A stretch of 64,000 nucleotides of DNA from Actinomycetes bacterium (GTDB taxonomy: Bacteria > Actinomycetota > Actinomycetes > Propionibacteriales > Propionibacteriaceae). The position numbers and the translations under genes were made by a program. How positions within the stretch are numbered: position 1 is the stretch's first letter; every line of letters starts with the position of its first letter. Shown here piece after piece: positions 43,016-52,160 of this stretch. The DNA is taken from NCBI GenBank assembly GCA_023458095.1, contig JAEXAS010000003.1, forward strand, positions 48,378 through 112,377. Direction: 5' to 3'. Below the pieces are notes generated by a model. The model was given only the letters and a program-made list of their open reading frames with translations. It was not told the DNA's origin and searched no databases.

Positions 43016-44344
43016 TTGAGTCAGACCCAGTGGATTCTGCTGGCGGTTGCGGCCGCCTGCGTATTGCTCGCCGCGCTGTTGACCATGGCCGAGGCCGCGT
43101 TGGCCACAATCTCACGGGCGCGCGCCCAGCGTCTGGTCGATGATGGCCGGCGCGGAGCTGATCGGCTCCTGCTGATCGCGCAGGATCCGGCGCCGCATCT
43201 GAACACTTCGCTGTTCCTGCGGATCAGCTTCGAGGCGGTGGCCACGGTGATCGTGGCGCTGGTCTTCTTCCAACATTTCGGTGCGCTGTGGCAGCAGCTT
43301 CTCTACCCTGCGCTCACCATGGTGCTGGTGTCGTTCATCGGCTTGGGTGTGGCGCCGCGGACGCTGGGTCGCCAGCACGCCGACGCGGTCGCTTTGGCCG
43401 CCGCGCGGCCCATTGGCGTGCTCGCCACCGTGCTGGGTCCGATCGCGCAGGTGATGATTCTGATCGGTAACGCGCTCACCCCGGGGAAGGGGTTCACCGA
43501 AGGACCGTTCAGTTCCGAAGCCGAGTTGCGTGACCTGGTCGACATGGCCGAGGCCCGTGACCTCATCGAGGCCGAGGAGCGCGAAATGATCCATTCGGTC
43601 TTCGAACTCGGCGACACCATCGTCAAAGAGGTGATGGTGCCGCGCACGGACATGGTCTACATCGAGCGTAAAAAGACGCTGCGACAAGCGGTGTCTTTGG
43701 CGCTGCGGTCGGGCTTTAGCCGGATTCCGGTGGTGGGTGAGGATGTCGACGATGTGGTGGGTGTGATCTACCTCAAGGACGTCATCCAGCGCATGTATGA
43801 CAATCCGAAGGCGCAGACCTCGGAGAATGTCGACACCCTGATGCGTCCGCCGACCTTCTGCCCAGACTCCAAGCCGGTCGATGAGTTGTTGCGCGAGATG
43901 CAGCTCACCCGCAGCCATGTCGTGATCGTGGTTGACGAGTTCGGCGGCACCGCTGGCCTGGCCACCATCGAGGATGTGTTGGAAGAGATCGTTGGCGAAA
44001 TTGTCGACGAATATGACGATGAGGTGCCGCCGGTCACCGAACTGGGGGAGGGCCGGTTCCGAGTCTCGGCGCGATTGGGCATCGAGGATCTCGGTGAGCT
44101 CTTCGATCTGAGGCTTGATGACGAGGATGTCGACACCGTGCTGGGGCTCATGGCCAAGGAGCTCAACAAGGTGCCGATTCCGGGCTCTGTGGTGGTGTGG
44201 GAAGGTCTCGAACTCACCGCTGAGCGCGGCGCCGGTCGTCGGCACAGCATTCAAACCGTCTTGGTGACCCGTGCGGTGGAGGCCGATGTCGCCGCTGAGG
44301 TGGCTGCCAAGCTCGCGACGGAATCGGCTGAGAGGCACACATGA
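43016..44344 (+). CDS. CNNM/CorC family (hemolysin-like) membrane protein with CBS pair
   Basis: 442 residues. An N-terminal DUF21/CNNM membrane domain (about 1-140, four hydrophobic helices beginning ILLAVAAACVLLAALLTM) precedes two CBS domains (MVPRTDMVYIERKKTLRQ; MRPPTFCPDSKPVDELL). A C-terminal CorC_HlyC domain (about 350-425) completes the chain. Relatives act in magnesium or cobalt efflux or homeostasis. TTG 43016 is the likely start; TAGAAT (42971-42976) is a plausible -10. It overlaps era by four bases. Confidence 0.88.
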   Translation: MSQTQWILLAVAAACVLLAALLTMAEAALATISRARAQRLVDDGRRGADRLLLIAQDPAPHLNTSLFLRISFEAVATVIVALVFFQHFGALWQQLLYPALTMVLVSFIGLGVAPRTLGRQHADAVALAAARPIGVLATVLGPIAQVMILIGNALTPGKGFTEGPFSSEAELRDLVDMAEARDLIEAEEREMIHSVFELGDTIVKEVMVPRTDMVYIERKKTLRQAVSLALRSGFSRIPVVGEDVDDVVGVIYLKDVIQRMYDNPKAQTSENVDTLMRPPTFCPDSKPVDELLREMQLTRSHVVIVVDEFGGTAGLATIEDVLEEIVGEIVDEYDDEVPPVTELGEGRFRVSARLGIEDLGELFDLRLDDEDVDTVLGLMAKELNKVPIPGSVVVWEGLELTAERGAGRRHSIQTVLVTRAVEADVAAEVAAKLATESAERHT

Positions 44345-45252
44345 AGTCTGGTTTCGCCTGCCTGGTCGGGCGGCCCAATGCTGGGAAATCGACCCTGACT
44401 AATGCCCTGGTCGGACGCAAGGTCGCGATCGCGTCGGCCAAGCCCCAGACCACTCGGCATGTGGTGCGTGGCATCGTGAACACGCCGACAGCCCAACTGG
44501 TTCTGGTGGATACTCCCGGTCTGCACCGGCCGCGCACCTTGCTGGGGGAGCGACTCAATGACCTGGTCCACGAGACCTGGGCTGGCGTAGATGTCATCGG
44601 GGTCTGTCTGCCGTCCGATCAGCGCATTGGGCCCGGCGATATTCATCAGATCACCGAGATCGCCAAGCTCTCGCCGCTTCCACAGTTGGTGGCGCTGGCC
44701 ACGAAATCCGATCTGGTGAGCAAGCAGCGCATGGCCGAGCATCTGTTGAAGATCGCGTCGTTGGAGGAGCAACTCGGGATTCGGTGGGCCAGCGTGGTGC
44801 CGGTATCCGCGCTCACCGATGATCAGGTTGATGTGGTCTGCGAGGAGCTGATTCGGCTCCTTCCAGAGGGGCCACAGTTGTACCCCGCTGACGTCGTGAC
44901 CGACGAGTCGACCGAAACGATGATCGCGGAGCTGATCCGTGAGGCGGCGCTGGAAGGAGTGCACGATGAGCTGCCGCACTCCCTGATGGTGGTCGTCGAT
45001 GAGATGGGGCAGCGGCCGGGACGCGCCGAGGACCGACCGCTGTTGGACATCTACGCCTCGATGATCGTTGAGCGGGATTCCCAAAAGGGAATCATCATTG
45101 GCCACAAGGGCTCCCGGTTGAAGGAGATCGGCACCGCCGCGCGCCTGCAAATCGCCGAGCTGGTTGGAATGCCGGTCCACCTCGACATCAAGGTCAAGGT
45201 CCTCAAAGACTGGCAACGCAACCCCAAGCTGCTCAACCGTTTGGGGTTCTGA
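44341..45252 (+). CDS. era: GTPase Era
   Basis: An essential GTPase of 303 residues that binds 16S rRNA during 30S assembly. G1 is GRPNAGKSTL, G3 is DTPGLHRP and G4 is TKSDL. The C-terminal KH domain has KGIIIGHKGSRLKEIGTAAR. Its ATG overlaps the CNNM stop in ATGA. It converges with the acyltransferase gene, leaving six bases. Confidence 0.96.
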   Translation: MKSGFACLVGRPNAGKSTLTNALVGRKVAIASAKPQTTRHVVRGIVNTPTAQLVLVDTPGLHRPRTLLGERLNDLVHETWAGVDVIGVCLPSDQRIGPGDIHQITEIAKLSPLPQLVALATKSDLVSKQRMAEHLLKIASLEEQLGIRWASVVPVSALTDDQVDVVCEELIRLLPEGPQLYPADVVTDESTETMIAELIREAALEGVHDELPHSLMVVVDEMGQRPGRAEDRPLLDIYASMIVERDSQKGIIIGHKGSRLKEIGTAARLQIAELVGMPVHLDIKVKVLKDWQRNPKLLNRLGF

Positions 45253-45258
45253 CCCAGA

Positions 45259-46461
45259 TCAGAAGACGGCGCGGATCACCGGTATTCGGCGCACCAACAA
45301 CACGATCGTGTAGGTGGAAACCAGCACTACCAGGTAGCGGGCGACCATCATGACCGTTGACGTCAGCGCTGGCGTGCCGCCCACGATCGGCGCGTAGCGC
45401 ATGACCAGCATCAGGACGGCGATGTGCAACGCAAACACTCCCAAGGTGGCATCGCCCAACTCGCGGCCGATCCGGGTGAGTCGGGGGCCGGTAAGGAATC
45501 CCAAGAGCCGATGCGGTCGGATGACCGACTGCGCTACCAGGAAGATCGCCATCGCGTAGAGATGGACGCTGAGCCCGAAGTAGGTCACCGGAGCGATGGT
45601 CTGAAGCCAGCCAGGGGCTGCCGGATTGCGCCACTGCCAGATCAGTACGGCACCGAAGGCCACCATGGCGCCCACGGTGGACCACAACGCCCAGCTTCTG
45701 AGTATGACCCCGCGCAGGCCCCAACCCATGATGAACAATCCGGTGTAGGGAACCCACCAGGTCCAAGGCGTGTCGACCCAGGCGGTCGTCCCGCCGCGGA
45801 ACCCATGGGTGGCAATGGTGAGCGTCGGAATCAGGCAGGCCACCGCGGCACCGATCAGGACGGCTCGTCGGTTGGATTCGCGAATCCACGGAATGAGAAC
45901 CGGGCTGACCACAGTCAGGCCCAACACGATCCAGAAGAAGTACAACGCGGTGATCAACTTGCCGTTGAGGATTTGTTGAATCGCCGTCGCGAAATCGAGG
46001 TCGCTGCCCAGAACCCAGATGCGGAATCCCACATAGAACAGATGCCAGAACACGATGGCCGGCACCAGGCGCAAAGCCCGGCGCCGCAAGAAAGGCCCCG
46101 GTGAGGTGTACTTCGCCGGGTTCAGGGTCAGCGCACCGCTCAACATGACGAACAGCGGCACCGCATAGATGGAGCCGATATCCAAGATGATCGCGAGCGT
46201 TCCGGCGTTCAGGTCTCGGGCATTGTCGAGTACCGCGGTGTATCCGACGGTGTGGATCGCCACCACCGAGCAGATTGCGACGAAGCGAATCCAGCCGACC
46301 CAACCCAGATCTTCTTCGGGGCTGCCGGGGGCACAGACAGCTATCGCAGGCGTGGCACTGGCGGTTGGCACGGCGCTGCCTGTTGATGCGCTGTCTACTG
46401 GTGCGGCATTGTCTGTTCGTGCGGCGCTGTCCGCTGGCACGCCATCGTTTCCATCCGTCAC
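45259..46461 (-). CDS. Acyltransferase family 3 (OafA-like) membrane protein
   Basis: An integral membrane O-acyltransferase of about 400 residues with about ten helices. WVGWIRFVAICSVVAIHTVGY holds the family Arg and His, and FLRRRALRLVPAIVFWHLFY is the second signature. The enzyme probably acetylates an envelope glycan or lipid. A cytoplasmic N-terminus of about 60 residues is rich in Ala, Ser and Thr in imperfect repeats (SAARTDNAAPVDSASTGSA). I start at GTG 46461; the frame is open to 46653. It is divergent from the YggS gene. Confidence 0.8.
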   Translation of the reverse strand: MTDGNDGVPADSAARTDNAAPVDSASTGSAVPTASATPAIAVCAPGSPEEDLGWVGWIRFVAICSVVAIHTVGYTAVLDNARDLNAGTLAIILDIGSIYAVPLFVMLSGALTLNPAKYTSPGPFLRRRALRLVPAIVFWHLFYVGFRIWVLGSDLDFATAIQQILNGKLITALYFFWIVLGLTVVSPVLIPWIRESNRRAVLIGAAVACLIPTLTIATHGFRGGTTAWVDTPWTWWVPYTGLFIMGWGLRGVILRSWALWSTVGAMVAFGAVLIWQWRNPAAPGWLQTIAPVTYFGLSVHLYAMAIFLVAQSVIRPHRLLGFLTGPRLTRIGRELGDATLGVFALHIAVLMLVMRYAPIVGGTPALTSTVMMVARYLVVLVSTYTIVLLVRRIPVIRAVF

Positions 46462-46546
46462 GTCCCGAAAGCTATCAGCAGCCTGTGATGGCCCGGAAGT
46501 CGACCCTTGGCCAGGATTGGGTCCGGCGCGCGATACGGTCAAGGAC

Positions 46547-47248
46547 GTGGAGCAATACGCGACGAGATTGGCTACCGCTATTGAGCGGGTGCGCAATGCA
46601 GAGCAGCAATCGGGTCGAACTCCCGGATCGGTGCGGATTCTGCTTGCGACCAAAACTCAGCCGGCCGGATTGATCCGGCAGGTGTTCGCCCTGCCGCAGG
46701 CCCACGGGCTGCTGCGTGGCGAGAACCGCGTCCAGGAATTGGTCGCCAAGGGCCCCGACCTGGCCGACCTCGGTGTGCGCACCCATCTGATCGGCCCTCT
46801 GCAGTCCAACAAGATCAACGCCGCCCTGCGGTGGGTCGACACCGTGGAGTCGGTGGCTTCGCTGGAGCTGGCCGAAGCCCTGGCCAAGCGGTTGGAGCCG
46901 GGCCGAGTTCTCGATGTCATGGTCCAGGTGAATGTGTCTGGCGAATCCAGCAAGTCAGGGGTGGGCGCTGACCAGGCGCTCGGGTTGGCCGAGCAGGTGG
47001 CCGCCGTCCCGGGACTACGGCTCACCGGCTTGATGACGATCGGGGCCAACAGCGACGACGAGTCCAGAGTTCGGGCGGGCTATGCCCAGCTGGCTCAGTT
47101 GCGCGACCAAGCCCACAGCGCCGGTCTGGGCCCCGAACTGGAGCTGTCCATGGGAATGAGCAATGACCTGGAATGGGCGATCGCAGAAGGTGCGACCGTC
47201 GTCCGGCTCGGGACGGCGGTCTTCGGTCCGCGGTCGGTGGCTCAGTGA
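46547..47248 (+). CDS. YggS family pyridoxal phosphate homeostasis protein
   Basis: A PLP-binding single-barrel protein of 233 residues. The lysine for PLP is in LLATKTQPAGLI, with ENRVQELVAKG, HLIGPLQSNK and GLMTIGA after it, ending MGMSNDLEWAIAEGATVVRLG. It buffers PLP and affects amino-acid pools. TACGGT (46534-46539) ends seven bases before GTG 46547, so it may be leaderless. The long frame from 46169 would overlap the opposite gene. Confidence 0.92.
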   Translation: MEQYATRLATAIERVRNAEQQSGRTPGSVRILLATKTQPAGLIRQVFALPQAHGLLRGENRVQELVAKGPDLADLGVRTHLIGPLQSNKINAALRWVDTVESVASLELAEALAKRLEPGRVLDVMVQVNVSGESSKSGVGADQALGLAEQVAAVPGLRLTGLMTIGANSDDESRVRAGYAQLAQLRDQAHSAGLGPELELSMGMSNDLEWAIAEGATVVRLGTAVFGPRSVAQ

Positions 47249-47312
47249 GTGATGGTGCGCATCTTCGGCACTGATTTCGTTCAGATGTTGGCCAATTCGC
47301 CGGACTTGTGTC

Positions 47313-47394
47313 TAACATGGCTGCCATGTCATGGGCGCGACTCCTGCTTGGTCGCCGCAGCGAGGCCTAATCAGATCAGGCCTCCTCGCTGCGG
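47313..47394 (+). promoter_or_regulatory. Leucine attenuator upstream of leuA
   Basis: TAACAT (47313-47318) is the -10, seven bases before ATG 47326 of a leader reading frame with three consecutive Leu codons at 47341-47349. A hairpin with perfect 11-base arms CCGCAGCGAGG (47355-47365) and CCTCGCTGCGG (47384-47394) begins five bases after them. An alternative GAGGCC/GGCCTC pairing exists inside it. A ribosome stalled at the Leu codons would mask the 5' arm and let transcription reach leuA. Leucine attenuation of leuA in Actinobacteria is established knowledge; the details here are read from the sequence. Confidence 0.8.
47326..47370 (+). CDS. leuA leader peptide (14 residues, Leu-Leu-Leu)
   Basis: Encodes M-S-W-A-R-L-L-L-G-R-R-S-E-A with three different Leu codons in a row (CTC CTG CTT). 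The last five sense codons and the stop overlap the 5' arm and loop of the hairpin. An in-frame ATG at 47317 would add three residues, but the -10 box predicts transcription starting at 47326, so the peptide is probably leaderless. Confidence 0.75.
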   Translation: MSWARLLLGRRSEA

Positions 47395-47442
47395 AGTTCG
47401 TCCTGCGCCTGTAAATCCGCACGCACACCAAGCGAGGAAACC

Positions 47443-49233
47443 ATGACCACCAACACTTTCGGCACCCGACCTCAGGTCGGTAAGCCCGTAGCGCAGCCGA
47501 GCCCGATGCCGTTCGGGCGCTACCACGCCTTCCAACCGGTCGAGGTGCCTGATCGCACCTGGCCCAACAACAAGATCACCCACGCACCACGGTGGCTGTC
47601 CACCGACCTGCGGGACGGCAACCAGGCGCTGATCGATCCGATGACCCCGTCTCGCAAGCGCAAGATGTTCGACCTGCTGGTCAAGATGGGCTACAAGGAG
47701 ATCGAGATCGGGTTCCCGTCGGCCTCGCAGACCGACTTCGACTTCGTGCGCAGCCTGATCGAATCCGATGCCGTGCCCGACGACGTACAAATCAGTGTCC
47801 TGACCCAAGCCCGTGAGGACCTGATCGAACGCACCGCGCAGTCCCTGATCGGGGCGAAGCGGGCCAACATCCACATGTACAACGCAACAGCAGAACTGTT
47901 CCGTCGGGTGGTGTTCGGCGTCGATGAGGCTCAATGCATCACCATGGCCACGCGAGGTACCCAGTGGGTGATGGACTACGCCGCCAAGTACCTGGGCGAC
48001 GTCGAGTTCGGCTACCAGTACAGCCCGGAAATCTTCACCCAGACTCCGACTGACTTCGCCATCGAGGTGTGTAACGCAGTCATGGATGTCTGGCAGCCCG
48101 GGCCGGATCGAGAGATCATCTTGAACCTGCCGGCCACGGTGGAGATGTCCACCCCCAACACCTATGCCGACCAGATCGAGTACTTCGGTCGGCACATCAA
48201 CAATCGGGAGTACGTGGCGATCTCGCTGCATCCGCACAATGACCGGGGCACCGCTGTGGCCGCCACCGAGTTGGCGATGATGGCCGGCGCCGACCGGGTG
48301 GAGGGCTGCCTGTTCGGCCACGGCGAGCGCACCGGCAATGTGGACCTGGTCACCCTGGGGCTGAACCTGTTCAGCCAGGGCATCGACCCCACCATCGACT
48401 TCTCCGATATCGACGAGATCCGTCGCACGGTGGAGTACTGCACCAATCTGCCGGTTCATCCGCGCCATCCTTACGCGGGTGATCTGGTGTACACCGCCTT
48501 CTCTGGCTCCCACCAGGACGCCATCAAGAAGGGGCTGGAGGTGCTGGACAAGGCGGCTGCTTCCCAAGCGGTCTCTCTGCATGAGGTTCCTTGGGAAGCG
48601 CCGTACTTGCCGATCGACCCTCACGACGTTGGGCGTACCTATGAAGCCGTGATCCGGGTGAATTCGCAGTCCGGCAAGGGTGGCATGGCCTACATCATGA
48701 AGTCCGAGCACAAACTGGATCTGCCCCGACGGTTGCAGATCGAGTTCTCCCGAGTGGTGCAGCAGCACACCGACAGCACCGGTGGAGAAGTCTCCGCCGA
48801 TGAGCTGTGGATGATCTTCTCCGCCGAGTACCTGGGCTCTGTGGAGCCCCTGGAGTTGGTCACGGTGAAGTCGGTCTCCAACGGGGGCGGCTATACCGTC
48901 ACGGCGACGGTGAAGGACCGTGGTGTGGCCAAGGAGATCACCGGCGAGGGCAATGGTCCGCTGTCGGCCTTCGTGGACGCGCTGCAGATCCTGGGCCACC
49001 ATGTGCGGGTGCTGGACTACTCCGAGCACGCCTTGTCCTCCGGTGGTGACGCCATGGCCGCGGCCTATGTCGAAACCGAGGTCGGCGAAGGCGAGGATGC
49101 CGCTGTCTACTGGGGCGTCGGCCTGAACCCGTCCATCGTGACCGCTTCCCTGGCCGCGGTGGTCTCAGCCATCAACCGCCAGGCCCGCGACCACGAGCAG
49201 TCCATGATGGTCGAGGCTGAAGCCCGGCCCTGA
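47443..49233 (+). CDS. leuA: 2-isopropylmalate synthase
   Basis: The first committed enzyme of leucine synthesis, condensing acetyl-CoA with 2-ketoisovalerate; 596 residues, the long actinobacterial form. The catalytic barrel has STDLRDGNQALIDPM, metal ligands in SLHPHNDRGTAVA, and HGERTGNVDLVTLGLN. The C-terminal LeuA allosteric domain (about 440-570) mediates leucine feedback inhibition in this family. ATG 47443 has GAGGAAA just upstream. Control is probably double: attenuation through the leader and feedback on the enzyme. Confidence 0.96.
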   Translation: MTTNTFGTRPQVGKPVAQPSPMPFGRYHAFQPVEVPDRTWPNNKITHAPRWLSTDLRDGNQALIDPMTPSRKRKMFDLLVKMGYKEIEIGFPSASQTDFDFVRSLIESDAVPDDVQISVLTQAREDLIERTAQSLIGAKRANIHMYNATAELFRRVVFGVDEAQCITMATRGTQWVMDYAAKYLGDVEFGYQYSPEIFTQTPTDFAIEVCNAVMDVWQPGPDREIILNLPATVEMSTPNTYADQIEYFGRHINNREYVAISLHPHNDRGTAVAATELAMMAGADRVEGCLFGHGERTGNVDLVTLGLNLFSQGIDPTIDFSDIDEIRRTVEYCTNLPVHPRHPYAGDLVYTAFSGSHQDAIKKGLEVLDKAAASQAVSLHEVPWEAPYLPIDPHDVGRTYEAVIRVNSQSGKGGMAYIMKSEHKLDLPRRLQIEFSRVVQQHTDSTGGEVSADELWMIFSAEYLGSVEPLELVTVKSVSNGGGYTVTATVKDRGVAKEITGEGNGPLSAFVDALQILGHHVRVLDYSEHALSSGGDAMAAAYVETEVGEGEDAAVYWGVGLNPSIVTASLAAVVSAINRQARDHEQSMMVEAEARP

Positions 49234-49235
49234 CC

Positions 49236-49303
49236 CATTCGCTCCCAAAACGTGCAGAAGCTCCCGAACCTTCGGGAGCTTCTGCCACTTTTGGGAGCGA
49301 ATG
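49236..49303. repeat. Palindrome, copy 2 of the dispersed element
   Basis: A 68-base imperfect palindrome starting three bases past the leuA stop. Its core matches the copy at 6658-6717 except that the left arm has CGT in place of GTG (49251-49253), which unpairs three positions, and the two-base centre is CC instead of GG. The outer CATTC/GAATG pairs are extra here. Position suggests a leuA terminator; identity with the nadA-upstream copy suggests a mobile or dispersed unit. Confidence 0.9.
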
Positions 49304-49357
49304 GCGGGGGAGTAGGCGCGGTCAGGGAGCGGCGCGAGGGCCGATAGGATTGCGGGC

Positions 49358-50776
49358 ATGGCTAAGGTCTTGACTGAATTGCCCGTTGGGGAGCGCATCG
49401 GGCTCGCATTTTCTGGTGGTCTCGACACCTCGGTGGCGGTGGCTTGGATGCGGGAGAAGGGCGCGGTGCCGTGCACCTATACCGCCAACTTGGGGCAGTA
49501 CGACGAACCGGATATCGATTCGGTTCCCGGACGCGCCGGTGCCTATGGCGCCGAGATCTCCCGGATGGTCGACTGCCGGGCTGCGATGGTCGAAGAAGGC
49601 CTGGTTGCGCTGGTGTGCGGAGCCTTCCACATCCGCACCGGCGGCAAGATGTACTTCAACACCACCCCGATCGGACGGGCCGTCACCGGCACCATGCTGG
49701 TGCGGGCCATGCGTGAAGATGACGTGTGGATCTGGGGCGACGGCTCCACCTACAAGGGCAATGACATCGAGCGGTTCTACCGCTACGGCCTGATGGCCAA
49801 CCCGGGATTGCGCATCTACAAGCCGTGGCTGGACGCCGACTTCGTCCGTGAACTGGGCGGTCGGGCCGAGATGAGCCAGTGGCTCTCCGAGCGAGACCTT
49901 CCCTACCGTGATTCCAAGGAGAAGGCCTACTCCACCGACGCCAATATCTGGGGTGCCACCCATGAGGCCAAGGATTTGGAGGAGCTGAACGCCAGTATCG
50001 AGATCGTCGATCCGATCATGGGTGTGCGGTTCTGGGATCCGGCCGTCGAGATCGCCACCGAAGATGTCACCGTCAGTTTCGAACAGGGCCGTCCGGTGGC
50101 CATCAATGGGCAAAGCTTCGCGACGGCTGTGGAGTTGGTGCTAGAGGCGAATGCCATCGGTGGCCGTCACGGTCTGGGCATGAGCGATCAGATCGAGAAC
50201 CGGATCATCGAGGCCAAGAGCCGCGGCATCTATGAAGCGCCGGGTATGGCCCTGCTGCACATCTGTTACGAGCGTTTGGTGACGGCCATCCATAACGAGG
50301 ACACCTTCGCCAGCTACCAGTTGGAGGGTCGCAAGCTGGGCCGATTGATGTACGAAGGGCGCTGGCTGGACCCGCAGGCGTTGATGATCCGTGAGTCGTT
50401 GCAGCGGTGGGTCGGTTCGGCGATCACCGGCTCGGTGACGCTGCGGCTGCGCCGCGGGGACGACTACACCATCGTCGACACCCAAGGTCCGGCCTTCTCC
50501 TACCACCCCGAGAAGCTGTCCATGGAGCGGGTGGGGGATGCGGCCTTCGGTCCGACCGACCGCATCGGGCAACTCACCATGCGCAATCTGGATATCGCCG
50601 ACTCGCGGGCCCGGTTGGAGCAGTATGCCCAACTCGGCCTGGTTGGCGGCGAGGTGTCGGCTCTGGTTGGTGCGCTGGAAAGTGGTCAGGCTCCGGAGAT
50701 CACTGCGGGCAATGCCACCCAGGCCGATATCGAAGAGGCTCAGAACCGCTCGGGAATGGAAGCCGGTACCGACTAA
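49358..50776 (+). CDS. argG: Argininosuccinate synthase
   Basis: Joins citrulline and aspartate with ATP in arginine synthesis; 472 residues, of the longer Escherichia coli-like subtype. The PP-loop is AFSGGLDTSVA, with GAFHIRTGGKMYFNTTPIGR, DGSTYKGNDIERFYRYG and STDANIWGATHEAKDLE following. TAGGAT (49345-49350) ends seven bases before ATG 49358, so the mRNA is probably leaderless. No other arg gene is in the window. Confidence 0.95.
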   Translation: MAKVLTELPVGERIGLAFSGGLDTSVAVAWMREKGAVPCTYTANLGQYDEPDIDSVPGRAGAYGAEISRMVDCRAAMVEEGLVALVCGAFHIRTGGKMYFNTTPIGRAVTGTMLVRAMREDDVWIWGDGSTYKGNDIERFYRYGLMANPGLRIYKPWLDADFVRELGGRAEMSQWLSERDLPYRDSKEKAYSTDANIWGATHEAKDLEELNASIEIVDPIMGVRFWDPAVEIATEDVTVSFEQGRPVAINGQSFATAVELVLEANAIGGRHGLGMSDQIENRIIEAKSRGIYEAPGMALLHICYERLVTAIHNEDTFASYQLEGRKLGRLMYEGRWLDPQALMIRESLQRWVGSAITGSVTLRLRRGDDYTIVDTQGPAFSYHPEKLSMERVGDAAFGPTDRIGQLTMRNLDIADSRARLEQYAQLGLVGGEVSALVGALESGQAPEITAGNATQADIEEAQNRSGMEAGTD

Positions 50777-50874
50777 CCCGGTCGAGCAATAGCCGGCATG
50801 TGGCGGGCTCACAGCGTTCGCACAGGCGGCTACGGTTGGCTGAACTCAATGATCCCCACCGGATGGAGTTGACC

Positions 50875-51495
50875 TTGACCGATTCTCGATTCTCAGAAGT
50901 CTCCCGTCGGGCGCTGCTGCAAGGCATGTCGGCCGCCGCCCTGCTGGGTCTGGTCGGCTGTGCCAGCGATTCCGAAGTATTGCCGAGTGCTGCACAAACG
51001 TCCTCGGAGTCGGGGGATAGTTCTTCCTCCGCGGGTGCGTCCGCAGCGGCCGGCGCAGCGGTGATCGCCTTCAGCTACACCGCGGATTCATCCTCCGGCG
51101 GCGGGCCTGGTGGCATGGTGCGCAACCCCTACATTGCGGTCTGGGTGGAAGATAAGGCCGGCGCCTTGGTCAAGACCATTGCGCTGTGGCACCTCCAGAA
51201 CGGTCAGGATCGTTGGCTGAACGAGCTGTACAAGTGGTACGAAGCCTCCGGCGGGGTGGATACCAATTCCAGTGCGACGCGGGCAGCGGGCAGCTACACC
51301 CTCAACTGGGACCTCACTGGCGCTGATGGTGCTGCGGTCCCGGCAGGTACCTACACCCTGTGGGTGGAGGCCATCCGTGAGCACGGTCCCTATTCGCTGA
51401 CCAGCGGGGAGTTCACCCTCAACGGCTCGGCGGTGAAGGAGACCTTGTCGGGCAATGAGGAACTGTCCGAAGTCCAGTTCACCTATCAGCCATGA
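50875..51495 (+). CDS. DUF2271 domain lipoprotein with Tat-type signal
   Basis: A 206-residue secreted lipoprotein. The N-terminus SRRALLQGMSAAALLGLVGCAS has a twin-arginine motif and a lipobox (LVGC). A Ser/Ala-rich linker follows, then a DUF2271 beta domain (NPYIAVWVEDKAGALVKTIAL, GTYTLWVEAIREHGPYSL). I place the start at TTG 50875 because GGAG lies six bases upstream; ATG 50863 is the alternative. It overlaps the PepSY gene by four bases. DUF2271, PepSY and ApbE genes often travel together, which suggests a flavin- or metal-linked envelope redox role. Confidence 0.78.
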   Translation: MTDSRFSEVSRRALLQGMSAAALLGLVGCASDSEVLPSAAQTSSESGDSSSSAGASAAAGAAVIAFSYTADSSSGGGPGGMVRNPYIAVWVEDKAGALVKTIALWHLQNGQDRWLNELYKWYEASGGVDTNSSATRAAGSYTLNWDLTGADGAAVPAGTYTLWVEAIREHGPYSLTSGEFTLNGSAVKETLSGNEELSEVQFTYQP

Positions 51496-52127
51496 GTGAC
51501 ACCGATGTCGCCGAGCGGGTAGCTTCTGCGCAAAGCTCCCCTCGGCCTCGGCGGCGCAACATCGGGCAACGGTGGACCCGGCTGCTGCATTCCTGGCTGA
51601 GCATGCTCACCATGCTGGTGGTGCTGTTCTTCGCGCTGACCGGTTTGCTTCTGCATCATCAGGAGTGGGATTTCGGCATCACCCCCAGCACCACCCAGGT
51701 CTCCGGCGAACTGCCGAGCAGTTCGGTTGTTGACGGCAATGCGAACTTTCTCGACATCAGTGAGTACTTGCGGGCGAATCAGGGAGCCTCCGGGCAGGTC
51801 AGCGACTACGGAACCTCCGGAACCACCGGACGCATCGCCTACACCGGGCCGGGCTATGCCGCTACGGTCACCTTTGACCTGAGCACCGGCAGCTACACCA
51901 TGACCACCACCCGCTACGGCCTGGTGTCCTACTTCTACGACCTCCATCGAGGCAGCAACACCTCCGCAGCGTGGGGCTGGGTGATCGACGTGGCTGCGGT
52001 CGGGTTGGCTTCGGTGGCCCTCACCGGGGTGGTGCTGCAGCTGATGATCCGCAAGAAGCGCACCACCGCCTTGATCCTGTTGGGGGTCGGAGTGGTGGCC
52101 GGCGTGGGCCTGGTGTTCTTGGCCTGA
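51492..52127 (+). CDS. PepSY-associated membrane protein
   Basis: 211 residues. A PepSY-type helix near the N-terminus is preceded by basic residues (RWTRLLHSWLSMLTMLVVLFF, with the family His in LLHSW and in LHHQEWD). An extracellular domain follows, then helices near 160-182 and 190-210. ATG 51492 overlaps the preceding stop in ATGA. Relatives pass electrons or metal across the membrane with flavinylated partners. It lacks an obvious flavin-attachment motif. Confidence 0.75.
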   Translation: MSDTDVAERVASAQSSPRPRRRNIGQRWTRLLHSWLSMLTMLVVLFFALTGLLLHHQEWDFGITPSTTQVSGELPSSSVVDGNANFLDISEYLRANQGASGQVSDYGTSGTTGRIAYTGPGYAATVTFDLSTGSYTMTTTRYGLVSYFYDLHRGSNTSAAWGWVIDVAAVGLASVALTGVVLQLMIRKKRTTALILLGVGVVAGVGLVFLA

Positions 52128-52160
52128 GTCTGCGGCGGGGCTGATCCGCACTCCCTGGAC

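Noticed and set aside
47371..49029. Long minus-strand frame opposite leuA
   Set aside because: Antisense shadow of leuA; low-complexity His/Val/Gly composition typical of shadows.
49234..49357. Attenuator of argG
   Set aside because: The palindrome is a dispersed repeat placed right after leuA, and argG has its own -10 seven bases before its ATG.
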